Below are positions 33,921 through 41,490 of a stretch of DNA of 64,000 nt, in pieces (the first letter of the stretch is position 1; each line of letters opens with the position of its first letter). Source of the DNA: G963668655 sp963668655 (GTDB lineage Bacteria > Myxococcota_A > SURF-8); contig CAXXPQ010000002.1 in the NCBI GenBank assembly GCA_963668655.2, positions 1,550,001 to 1,614,000 of the forward strand. Reading direction: 5' to 3'. The notes beneath the pieces were generated by a model. The model saw only the letters and a list, made by a program, of their open reading frames with translations, made no database searches and was not told where the DNA came from. The translations under genes were made by a program, and so were the position numbers.

Positions 33921-35333
33921 ATGGATCGCTACGCGCGCCGGTTCTGGATCGTAAACGGCCTCTTTTTCCTTCTGCGCCTTCTTCTGGCCGCCCGTTTGCC
34001 GCTTTCCCCCGACGAAGCCTATTACTGGCTCTGGTCCGCCCATCCCGCCTGGGGATACCTGGATCATCCGCCCATGGTGGCGGGCTGGATCGCGCTTTCC
34101 ACCGCCTTTTTCGGTAACGGCGCCTGGGCGTTGCGCCTGGGTGCGCCGGTGGCCATGGCGCTGATCGCGTGGATCGTCTTCGATCTGGCGCGGGAGGAGT
34201 TCGGCCCGGCGGACGCTTTTCGGGTGACGCTGGCGCTCCAGGCGGTGCCCTTCGCCAACCTGGGCGGTGTGATTCTGACCCCGGACACGCCGCTCTTGCT
34301 CTTCTGGACGCTCTCGCTTGCGCTTTTCGTCAAGGCCCTGAAATCCGACGGATTTTCCACCTGGCTGCTTCTTGGCCTGGCCATGGGACTGGGTTTTCTC
34401 TCCAAGTACGTCATGGTGCTGTTTCCCATGGCCGCCGGGATCGTTCTTTTCAGTCGCCCCTATAAAAAGGCCGTCCCGGGTTTCGCCATCGCGCTCGCCG
34501 TAGCAGGCATGCTCTTTCTGCCGACGGTTCTCTGGAACGCGGGCAACGACTGGATTTCCTTCCGCTTTCAGTGGGCGCACGGCACTTCGGGAAGCGGACG
34601 CCCGGCGGAGAACCTGGGCGGGTTTCTTCTGGCGCAGCTTTTTCTTTTCGGTTTCGGCTTCTGGTTCTGGCTGCTTCGAAGACCCGCCGGGGCCGTTCCC
34701 GCCGTTTCGGCCGACGTTCCTTCTTCCCGCGTTTTCGCCGTCTTCGGCTGGTTTCCGCTGCTGTTTTTCCTGCCCTTCGCCGCGTTCAGCCACGCCGAGG
34801 CGGGCTGGGCGGCGGCCGCCTATCCGGGCCTGCTGCTTCTGGCCTTCGGGCGCGCCGCAAAGGATCCTCCTCGACGGTTTTCCTGGAACCGGGCCGTCGC
34901 GTTATCCGCCGGGCTTTCGGCGCTGGTGATTCTGTGGGGTTTCGGCGTCTTCGGAGAGAATCCGGTTTTAGGGCCCGTAAAACGCCTGAACGCGGAGGCG
35001 CAGGCCGTCTTCGGTCTGTATGCCGAGGACATACACCACCTGCCTTTCGCGGCGGACAACTACCGGCTGGCTTCCCTGGCGGCGTTCTACCTGGCCCCGC
35101 CCGGCGAGCCTGTGGCGGTACGGCCTCATCGTTTCCGCCGTCCGAGCCAGTTCGACTTCCGGCCCGAGCCCGATCTCTCGCGGGGGTTTGTGTGGATCGC
35201 GGACCGCAACGTGGAAGGCCCGCCCGCGCATCCGCCCGAGACGCGCCTGGACTGCGCCTACGCCGACGAGCGCTTCCCGGAGCGCCTCAAGGACGGGCGC
35301 TATTCCTTTCTGATCTGCCTACCCGCCCGATAA
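33921..35333 (+). CDS. GT39/ArnT-like membrane glycosyltransferase
   Basis: A 470-residue paralogue of the preceding protein without the disordered extensions. The signature is LSPDEAYYWLWSAHPAWGYLDHPP; matching later segments include LGFLSKYVMVLFPMA and FLPTVLWNAGNDWISFRF (compare LCKYFMLLFWPSA and APVLIWNAEHDWQSF upstream). The C-terminal domain, about 100 residues, is periplasmic. Tandem placement, seven bases apart, implies that both act in one glycan pathway. Donor and acceptor are unknown. Confidence 0.85.
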   Translation: MDRYARRFWIVNGLFFLLRLLLAARLPLSPDEAYYWLWSAHPAWGYLDHPPMVAGWIALSTAFFGNGAWALRLGAPVAMALIAWIVFDLAREEFGPADAFRVTLALQAVPFANLGGVILTPDTPLLLFWTLSLALFVKALKSDGFSTWLLLGLAMGLGFLSKYVMVLFPMAAGIVLFSRPYKKAVPGFAIALAVAGMLFLPTVLWNAGNDWISFRFQWAHGTSGSGRPAENLGGFLLAQLFLFGFGFWFWLLRRPAGAVPAVSADVPSSRVFAVFGWFPLLFFLPFAAFSHAEAGWAAAAYPGLLLLAFGRAAKDPPRRFSWNRAVALSAGLSALVILWGFGVFGENPVLGPVKRLNAEAQAVFGLYAEDIHHLPFAADNYRLASLAAFYLAPPGEPVAVRPHRFRRPSQFDFRPEPDLSRGFVWIADRNVEGPPAHPPETRLDCAYADERFPERLKDGRYSFLICLPAR

Positions 35334-35465
35334 AAGATTCATCTCGGATTTCCGGGGGACATTTCCATTTCATGAAAAGAAGAATGGGCTCTGCCCGTTC
35401 CCTTCCTCGATGGTGGGCCTTGTCCGAAAACGGATTTTCGATTTCTCTCCGGAATTCCGAAAAAA

Positions 35466-35503
35466 ACCATAAAAACCCCCGTCTCCTTTCGGCGGCGGGG
35501 GTT
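35466..35503 (-). terminator. Rho-independent terminator of the FHA gene
   Basis: Read on the minus strand, AACCCCCG pairs with CGGGGGTT (stem arms 35496-35503 and 35474-35481), followed by TTTATGGTTTTTT. Confidence 0.7.
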
Positions 35504-35527
35504 CGGATGGGTCTGAAACGCGGCCGC

Positions 35528-36937
35528 TCAGGCGTATTCGAAACGCAAAAGCTTCTGCCCGATCAGGATCAGGTCGTTGTTGTTCAAGGTGTGCTCGTCG
35601 GCGCGGATGTAGGTGCCGTTGCTGCTGTTGAGATCCTCCAGGAAAAAGCGGCCGTCCTCGTGGGCGAGCCGCGCGTGCTGGCCGGAAACGAATCCATCGC
35701 CGGTGAAGGTGATATCGCCCACTTCACGGCCCACCTGGAGGACGGGTTTGTTCAGCGGAATCTGGCGGGTCACCTCGGCCTTTCCGGAGATATGCAGAAG
35801 CTTACCCCAGATTTTATTGGCGGGGCTGCCCATCAGCACCGTTTCGTCCGGACCGACGGGATCCAGCACGGACTCGAAATCGGAGAGGGCGACGAAGCGC
35901 AGCAACTGGTGGCCGATGCGGAACATGTCCCCCGTGCGGATCTCCATCTTGCCGCGCAGGCGCACGTACAGGCCGTTCATGCTTTCCCCGTCCTCCACGT
36001 GCATCTTTCCGTTCACGGTGCGGAAGAGGCAATGGCTGGGCGAGACGTATTTGTCGTCCAGAATCACCACGCCGTTCTGGCTTCCGCAAGGGCTTTCGCC
36101 TTCCAGGAGATTGAAGCACATGCCCGGACCGCTCATGGGCTCGATGACCGTCAGGGTGCCCACGAAAGGCGGGGTCTCGGGTTCTTCGGTGTCGGGGGCG
36201 TGCAGGAACATGGTCTTCTGGCCGCCTTCCTGCCCCAGCGTGGCGCCGCAGCTTCCGCAGAAACGGTCGTCCGCCGCCACGGGTTTGCCGCAGGCCGGGC
36301 AGGACATTCCGCCGACCGGCGCGGCGGGCGCGGGTTCCGGACTGGCTTGAACTTTTTCCGGCTCTTCCGACACATCTTCCAAAAGCACGATTTCCGGGGC
36401 GGATTCGTCCGCCGCCGGTTCCGCCGCCCGAACGGGCGGTTCGAACTCGGGTTCGGGTTCCGCTTCCGGACGCGCCGGGGGCTCCGTGCGCCGGGGCGGT
36501 TCGGGTTCGTCGTCCTCCACCTCTTCCTCCAGCAGGACCGGTTCGCCCAGGTCCAGGGGTTCCAGTTCCACCTCCTCGCCCAGATCTTCCGCTGGAGGGG
36601 CCGGAGGCGGCCCGGGCTCGGCGCCTTCGTCGTCGATGAGGTCGTCCGGGGAGAGTTCGAGGATCTCGCTGGTTCCGCTGGGCGCGGAGGGAGACGGGCT
36701 TCCCTGCTCGCCGGGCATGACGACTTTCTCGGTGGTGGGAGCCGGACTGGGGATGTTGGGTTTGCTTTTCCCCGCTTCACGCCGGGCGTTTTCCACTTCC
36801 GGAGATTTCGACGACAGATCGATGAAGAACTGGCTTTCGGCGGAATGCGCCGCATCCTGCTGCAATTCCACGCCGCATTCCAGGCAGTAGTTAAAATTCT
36901 CCGGGTTCAACTTGCCGCACTGGGGGCAGGCTATCAT
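35528..36937 (-). CDS. Double-FHA protein with two zinc ribbons
   Basis: A 469-residue cytoplasmic protein. It opens with a zinc ribbon (MIACPQCGKLNPENFNYCLE then CG). A long acidic/Pro-rich linker follows (residues about 30-205), then a second ribbon (SCPACGKP and RFCGSCG). Two FHA domains end the protein: the first has SPSHCLFRTVNG and SMNGLYV, the second VGREVGDI, VSGQHARL and NSSNGTYIRA. The second keeps the Arg, Ser, His and Asn used for phospho-Thr binding; the first looks degenerate. It suggests a scaffold in Ser/Thr kinase signalling, but no kinase is nearby. ATG 36937 follows AGAGGTG. Confidence 0.85.
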   Translation of the reverse strand: MIACPQCGKLNPENFNYCLECGVELQQDAAHSAESQFFIDLSSKSPEVENARREAGKSKPNIPSPAPTTEKVVMPGEQGSPSPSAPSGTSEILELSPDDLIDDEGAEPGPPPAPPAEDLGEEVELEPLDLGEPVLLEEEVEDDEPEPPRRTEPPARPEAEPEPEFEPPVRAAEPAADESAPEIVLLEDVSEEPEKVQASPEPAPAAPVGGMSCPACGKPVAADDRFCGSCGATLGQEGGQKTMFLHAPDTEEPETPPFVGTLTVIEPMSGPGMCFNLLEGESPCGSQNGVVILDDKYVSPSHCLFRTVNGKMHVEDGESMNGLYVRLRGKMEIRTGDMFRIGHQLLRFVALSDFESVLDPVGPDETVLMGSPANKIWGKLLHISGKAEVTRQIPLNKPVLQVGREVGDITFTGDGFVSGQHARLAHEDGRFFLEDLNSSNGTYIRADEHTLNNNDLILIGQKLLRFEYA

Positions 36938-37110
36938 TCGGGCACCTCTTGATCGTTTTTATTTTCCAATTATTGTTTTGCGGTCGTGGAAAACTATACC
37001 ACCGCACATGGACCAATGCAAGACAATCGTCGGTCGCTTCAGGGCGTTTCCATTCCGGGAATTGGTCGAACAATCTTCGGAATCGGCTGAAAAGAGGGGT
37101 TATGATTTGC

Positions 37111-37149
37111 TTTCAGCGATGGTTCAACCGCTCATGGTGAGCGATTTCG
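37111..37149 (+). repeat. Dispersed gene-like repeat, copy 1 (FQRWFNRSW)
   Basis: Within the 270-base gap 36938-37207. The first 27 bases, TTTCAGCGATGGTTCAACCG then CTCATGG, are identical to the reverse complement at 61387-61413, and similarity continues weakly. Translated in the shared frame it gives CFQRWFNRSW followed by TGA, so this copy is broken. Confidence 0.6.
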
Positions 37150-37207
37150 CCCGAAAATGCGCCTCGATCGGGATTTCGGAGGCGATCGGGAAGCGGGTCC
37201 GAAGCGT

Positions 37208-38413
37208 TCAGTCCTGTTTGCCGTTACGCGGAAGCGGCGCGCGCCGGACCGTGACGGTCTGAAAGGATTCCTCGCCGGATTTTTTCATCATCAGCTGGAT
37301 CAGGATATCCAGGGTCAGGCTTTTGTCGTAGGCGGGAATTTCCAGCTTCTGGCTTTCGGTGCGGAAGGCGTTGGCCTCCATGGAAAGCGTCTTTTCCTTG
37401 TGGCTCAGCACCTGTTCGCCATCGGCCACCAGACTGACCACCAGCCGGATTTCCGCGTCGGTCCGGGTGGGAGCGGCGATCCGATAGCGGACTTTGGGGA
37501 TGTCCGCCACCCATTCCGCCAGCCAGTAGACCAGTTGCGGTTCGTCGGGTTTGCCGCCTTTTTCCGATCCCGTATACTTTATCAGGCTGCGGTTGAGTTC
37601 CTGGAGAGAGTCGATGTAGGCTTCCGCCGAAAGGAAAGCCTTGGCGCCCGGATGCTCGGGAGACATCTTCATCACTTCCTGCATGATGGCCTTGGCCATC
37701 TTGTCGCTGCTCATGGCGGAATAGGACAAACCTTTGAAATACAAGGCTTTTATGAATTTCGGATCCCGTTTGATCGCCTCGTCGAACAGGTGAATCGCAC
37801 CGATGTAATCCCGGTCGAACTGCATCTTCGCCGCGCCCCGGATGAAGATCAGGCCGTTGCTCTGCGGGTTGATGGCCTCCACGTTGGCCAGACTCTGTTC
37901 CATGTTTTCGCGGTCGCCCATGATGCGGTAATAGTCCGCCATGACCCGGTGGCTGATGTAGTCGGAGGCGTTGTAGGTGATGAGCACGTTGCAAAGTCCC
38001 CGAGCGTTCTCCTCGATTTCCGCAAGCTGGGCCAGCCGGTAGTCGATGAGCGTATACAACGCTTTCTTGTCGTCTTCGCGCTTGGCCATTTCGCTGGCCA
38101 CCAGCCGCATGCGCAGAAAATCCACCTCGTTTTTGAGCTGCTCCGTCCAGGCCACGTAAAGCTGAGCCAGTTGCCCGGCAATCTTCACGTTGTCCCGGTT
38201 CCAAAAACGCAGGGTGAGAAAGGACAGCTCTCCCTTCTCGAAGTCCTGGAAGCTGTCCCGGCGCAGGTATTCCATGGCTTTTTTGTAATCGTTCTCGAAC
38301 AGGGGAAACTTGCCGGTCTGGATGATGGCCTGCCGGGAGGATTCGCAGCCGGAAAAGAGCACGATCAGCAGCGTGGCGGTCGTCGCCAGAAGGATGAAAA
38401 GCCTTGATTTCAC
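37208..38413 (-). CDS. TPR lipoprotein
   Basis: A 401-residue lipoprotein with lipobox VLFSGC (Cys23). The start is GTG 38413, chosen because AAGGAG lies seven bases upstream and the signal sequence begins there; an upstream ATG would add an unconserved basic stretch. The middle is TPR-like helical repeats (YISHRVMADYYRIMGDRENM, GLIFIRGAAKMQFDRDYIGA, FIKALYFKGLSYSAMSSDKM). The C-terminal 130 residues are beta-rich (YRIAAPTRTDAEIRLVVSLV). It may be an assembly or scaffold protein of the envelope; no specific role is assigned. Confidence 0.75.
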   Translation of the reverse strand: MKSRLFILLATTATLLIVLFSGCESSRQAIIQTGKFPLFENDYKKAMEYLRRDSFQDFEKGELSFLTLRFWNRDNVKIAGQLAQLYVAWTEQLKNEVDFLRMRLVASEMAKREDDKKALYTLIDYRLAQLAEIEENARGLCNVLITYNASDYISHRVMADYYRIMGDRENMEQSLANVEAINPQSNGLIFIRGAAKMQFDRDYIGAIHLFDEAIKRDPKFIKALYFKGLSYSAMSSDKMAKAIMQEVMKMSPEHPGAKAFLSAEAYIDSLQELNRSLIKYTGSEKGGKPDEPQLVYWLAEWVADIPKVRYRIAAPTRTDAEIRLVVSLVADGEQVLSHKEKTLSMEANAFRTESQKLEIPAYDKSLTLDILIQLMMKKSGEESFQTVTVRRAPLPRNGKQD

Positions 38414-38744
38414 CGAGGTTCTCCTTTTTCTTTGCAAAAGGAATCCGTTCATGGGTCGCCGCTTTCTCTCCGTTGGAAAAGCGGCCGATCCCGTTCGTTC
38501 CCGATGGGAGAAATCCCGATTCGGGCCATCCCAGACAACATTCGGCCTTTTGGCCGCGTCCTTTAACGCTATCTTGAGGCAAGACGGCCAGTGGGAGGGG
38601 GAGACGCCCGGCGGATCGTCCCGAAACATGTGGAATCCCGTGGAAAATCGGGGAGTTGATAAGCGGCGGCTTGCATCGGGCCGAAAGATGCTTACTTTGT
38701 CCGCAAGACAGTGAATCATCACCTTGCAACGAAAGGACCGCCCC
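38414..38744. other. Divergent intergenic region, no gene seen
   Basis: About 330 bases between the TPR lipoprotein (minus) and the OsmC-like gene (plus). Only a weak plus-strand promoter-like pair (TTGCAT at 38671 and TACTTT at 38693, spacer 16) was noticed. No repeat or small gene was convincing. Confidence 0.3.
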
Positions 38745-39149
38745 ATGCCTCATGTCGATATGAACATCACCTTTCCGGGAGGAAAGAAGGTCAACGCCCA
38801 GTTCATGGGTTTCGAGATCAAAACGGATCAGAATGTCAAGGTGGGAGGCGAAAGCAGCGCCCCGGAACCGTTCACCTATTTCCTGGCCTCCCTGGGCACC
38901 TGCGCCGGGCTGTACGTCCAGGGTTTCTGCCAGAGCCGCAACATTCCCATGGACGGCATCGGCCTGGTTCAGCGCTTGCACCCGGACGAAAAAGGCAACA
39001 TCGGGAGCATCGAGCTGATCGTGCAGGTTCCGCCGGACTTTCCCGAAAAATACCATGCCGCCATCGTTCGCGCGGCCGGCCAGTGCGCCGTGAAGAAATT
39101 CATCGAGAATCCCAAGCCCATCGAGGCGCGCACTGAAGTGGTGGGTTGA
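38745..39149 (+). CDS. OsmC/Ohr-family protein
   Basis: A 134-residue OsmC-like protein. The peroxidatic Cys is in FLASLGTCAGLYVQGFC (Cys53) and the resolving Cys in AAGQCAVKKF (Cys114), the two positions used for organic hydroperoxide reduction. The N-terminal strand MNITFPGGKKVNAQFMGFEI is typical of YhfA-like members. ATG 38745 follows AAAGGA. It is monocistronic, ending at a terminator shared with the convergent nucleotidase gene. Confidence 0.88.
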   Translation: MPHVDMNITFPGGKKVNAQFMGFEIKTDQNVKVGGESSAPEPFTYFLASLGTCAGLYVQGFCQSRNIPMDGIGLVQRLHPDEKGNIGSIELIVQVPPDFPEKYHAAIVRAAGQCAVKKFIENPKPIEARTEVVG

Positions 39150-39175
39150 GCGAAAACGGTGTGATTTTCGAAAAT

Positions 39176-39212
39176 ACACCCCCGGGGGAGAAATCCTTCG
39201 GGGGTGTTTTCT
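39176..39212. terminator. Bidirectional terminator
   Basis: ACACCCCC (39176-39183) pairs with GGGGGTGT (39200-39207), followed by TTTTCTT on the plus strand and by ATTTTCG on the minus strand, between the convergent OsmC and nucleotidase genes. Confidence 0.75.
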
Positions 39213-39271
39213 TGTGATTGTAATTTTTGGGGATACAGGGGGTGGGCGATTGTTTTACCCATCCAACATAA

Positions 39272-39811
39272 TTAGACCCCCAGCACCTCGCGCCAGTTTT
39301 CCCAGGTGACGCGGCGGCGGTCCGTGGCATGGCGGTTGTACGGCAGGTCGAACAGCAGATGCTCCCAGGCGGGCTCCAGGGCGCCCGTCACCCGAGGCTT
39401 GTCGTCGATGAGAAACGCTCCCCGCACCACCGTCTTGTCCGGTGTCACGATCATGCGCGAGACGAACTCACGACCCAGGTGTTCGTCCACCCACTCGTAC
39501 TTCTCCAGAACGCAGTTTCGATAGCGCGGCAGGGGCGCGGTGCAGATGCGCACGTCCAGCCCCATTTCCAGCATGCTTTGCATGGCCGCAAGCGCGCCGG
39601 GCATGGGCGGCAGGTTGCGATAGAACCCCGGGGCGTGAATCACGGCGTCCGTCAGGGGGCGCAACGTTTCCGGAAACTGGTCCCGGATGTAAAACGTGGT
39701 GCGCTCCTCCCTTGGAATGGTGAAACCGCCGGGATAGAGGCGTTCCCAGATGGCGAAGAACGCGCCCTCGAAATCCGCCAGCGGCCCGTCCTGATCCACC
39801 AGTACGATCAT
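39272..39811 (-). CDS. 5'(3')-deoxyribonucleotidase (NT5C-like HAD phosphatase)
   Basis: A 179-residue HAD-family phosphatase. Motif I is VLVDQDGPLADFEG (nucleophile and acid Asp); the cap carries FYIRDQFPETLRPL and GFYRNLPPMPGAL; motif II is in RICTAPLPRYRN and the last motif is GAFLIDDKPRV. These match NT5C-type deoxyribonucleotidases that trim dNMPs and balance dNTP pools. ATG 39811 gives the usual length. The gene lies 20 bases downstream of the LolC/E gene on the same strand. Confidence 0.85.
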   Translation of the reverse strand: MIVLVDQDGPLADFEGAFFAIWERLYPGGFTIPREERTTFYIRDQFPETLRPLTDAVIHAPGFYRNLPPMPGALAAMQSMLEMGLDVRICTAPLPRYRNCVLEKYEWVDEHLGREFVSRMIVTPDKTVVRGAFLIDDKPRVTGALEPAWEHLLFDLPYNRHATDRRRVTWENWREVLGV

Positions 39812-39831
39812 GCCTTTTCCCCGTGTTCGGT

Positions 39832-41145
39832 TCAGTTTTCCCGCAGCCCCTGCACCGGACTCAGGCGACTGGCCTGCCAGGAGGGATAAATCGTGGCCAG
39901 CCAACTGATGGCCAGGGCCGTGAAAACGATGCTGAGCACCTGGAACAGGTCGATCCGCACCCCGAGCGCGTCCAGGTAATACAGTTCCGCATCGATGCGG
40001 AAATCGATCAGCGGAATCAGGCCGCAGACCAGAAGACCGAAGGCCACGCCGATCAGCGTGCCGATGCCGCCGATGATGAGCCCGTCCAGCATGAAAATCT
40101 TCATGATGGAAAACCGGCTGGCACCCATGGACTTCAAGATGGCGATTTCCTTGCCTTTTTCGATCACCATCATGATGAGCGTGCTGGCGATGTTGAAGGC
40201 CGCCACCAGCGTGATGAAGCTTAAAATGATGAACATGGCCGCTCGCTGGAGGCCGAGCGCGGCGAAGAGGTTGCGGTTCATCTGCCGCCAGTCGCGCACC
40301 TTATAGGGAAAGCCGCCCATGGCTTTTTCGATCTCTTCGCCGATGCGGCCCGTCTCGTAGACGTACTCGGGTTTGACGCGGAATTCCAGGGCCGTGATGG
40401 CCGTGGCGTCCATGTTCGAGAAACGTTGCAGTTCCTCCATGGTGGTGAAGACGAACTGCATGTCGTAGTCGTACATGCCCAGCTCGAACACCGCCGCCAC
40501 CCGGAAATACTGGTTGCTGGGAATGGGCCCGGTCTCTCCCATGCCGCCTCCCAAGGGATTGACCACGTTCACCTCGTCGCCCAGCTTCACGCCCAGGTGC
40601 CGGGCCAGTTCTCCCCCGATGATGATGCCGGGCAGCACTTTGTCGCCGTAGCGGCGCTTGATGCGCGACTCTCCGGCGGGGTCGCCCTCGGGAAGCCGCG
40701 TCTCTTCCAGCAGGCGTTCCGGATCCGCCAGGTAGTCCTTGGATCCGCTGACGAACTTTTGGTCCAGACTGGACACCTGAAAGGCCGTTTCCAGATCGAT
40801 GCCCTTCACCAGCGCGCCGGACACGCGCCGATGGCTGCTGACCATCACCTCCCGCAGCACGAAGGGCGTGGAGGCTAGAACCTCCGGCAGGGCGTCGATC
40901 TTCTCCATGGCCTCGCGGTAATTGGGAAAGCCGTAGGTCAGTTTCATCAGGTTGCCGTGCGAGTTGACGCCGATGATCTTGTCGCGCAGCTCGGCCTCGT
41001 AGCCGGCGATGACCGACAGCACGACGATCAGCGCCGCCACGCCCACCGCCACCCCGCCGATGGAGATCATGGCGATGGTGGACAGAAACGAGCGCGAGCG
41101 GCGGGCCCGCAGATAGCGCAGACCGATGAAGGATTCGAAGGACAT
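39832..41145 (-). CDS. LolC/LolE-type lipoprotein-release ABC permease
   Basis: A 437-residue FtsX-type permease that moves lipoproteins from the inner membrane toward the outer membrane. The N-terminal FESFIGLRYLRARRSRSFLS and SIGGVAVGVAALIVVLSVIA, the large periplasmic domain and the three C-terminal segments (VAAFNIASTLIMMVIEKGKE, LKSMGASRFSIMKIFMLDGL) are diagnostic. LolC and LolE cannot be separated by eye. The ATPase LolD is not adjacent. With so many lipoproteins in the window this exporter is of obvious importance. Confidence 0.92.
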   Translation of the reverse strand: MSFESFIGLRYLRARRSRSFLSTIAMISIGGVAVGVAALIVVLSVIAGYEAELRDKIIGVNSHGNLMKLTYGFPNYREAMEKIDALPEVLASTPFVLREVMVSSHRRVSGALVKGIDLETAFQVSSLDQKFVSGSKDYLADPERLLEETRLPEGDPAGESRIKRRYGDKVLPGIIIGGELARHLGVKLGDEVNVVNPLGGGMGETGPIPSNQYFRVAAVFELGMYDYDMQFVFTTMEELQRFSNMDATAITALEFRVKPEYVYETGRIGEEIEKAMGGFPYKVRDWRQMNRNLFAALGLQRAAMFIILSFITLVAAFNIASTLIMMVIEKGKEIAILKSMGASRFSIMKIFMLDGLIIGGIGTLIGVAFGLLVCGLIPLIDFRIDAELYYLDALGVRIDLFQVLSIVFTALAISWLATIYPSWQASRLSPVQGLREN

Positions 41146-41391
41146 CGCTCTCCCTTGGAACGCTTGGCGCGACGGGATTTGAAAAACGTCCGTTCGCGGC
41201 GTTTTTCCTCCCCGAACGCGAGTGGGTCCGGCCTTCCGGAAATCCGTGGCCTTCTGCCTACCATCGATGGCCCCCGCTTGTCAATTCCCATGCGGACAAA
41301 GCCGGTCCGCCGAAGCGGGATCCGGCGAAAGAGACTGACATTATTGTCGCGGTTCCGGAAGGAAAAAGCGGATGTCCCGGAGTTTTCGATT

Positions 41392-41419
41392 TTGATTTAC
41401 ATAGCAATTCCGGTAAGAT
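41392..41419 (+). promoter_or_regulatory. Second, sigma-70-like promoter candidate
   Basis: TTGATT (41392-41397) and TAAGAT (41414-41419), spacer 16, just upstream of the sigma-54 site. It shares its -10 hexamer with the ssb promoter. The 345-base gap 41146-41490 contains this and the sigma-54 promoter but no gene. Confidence 0.4.
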
Positions 41420-41436
41420 AGAATTCGCAATGGACT

Positions 41437-41452
41437 TGGCACGCAAGTTGCT
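41437..41452 (+). promoter_or_regulatory. Sigma-54 (-24/-12) promoter
   Basis: TGGCACG (41437-41443), four bases, then TTGCT (41448-41452): the full TGGCACG-N4-TTGCW consensus of RpoN promoters, 38 bases before the ATG of the first propeller lipoprotein. Such promoters need an AAA+ activator bound upstream; none is encoded nearby. Confidence 0.75.
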
Positions 41453-41490
41453 GATAGGAAGGGCGTACCGAAAACGGAAGGAGGTCGATC

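Noticed and set aside
36912..37262. Plus-strand open frame of 116 codons containing MVQPLM
   Set aside because: It begins inside the FHA gene and overlaps the TPR lipoprotein end; the only notable part is the dispersed repeat, which reads better in another frame.
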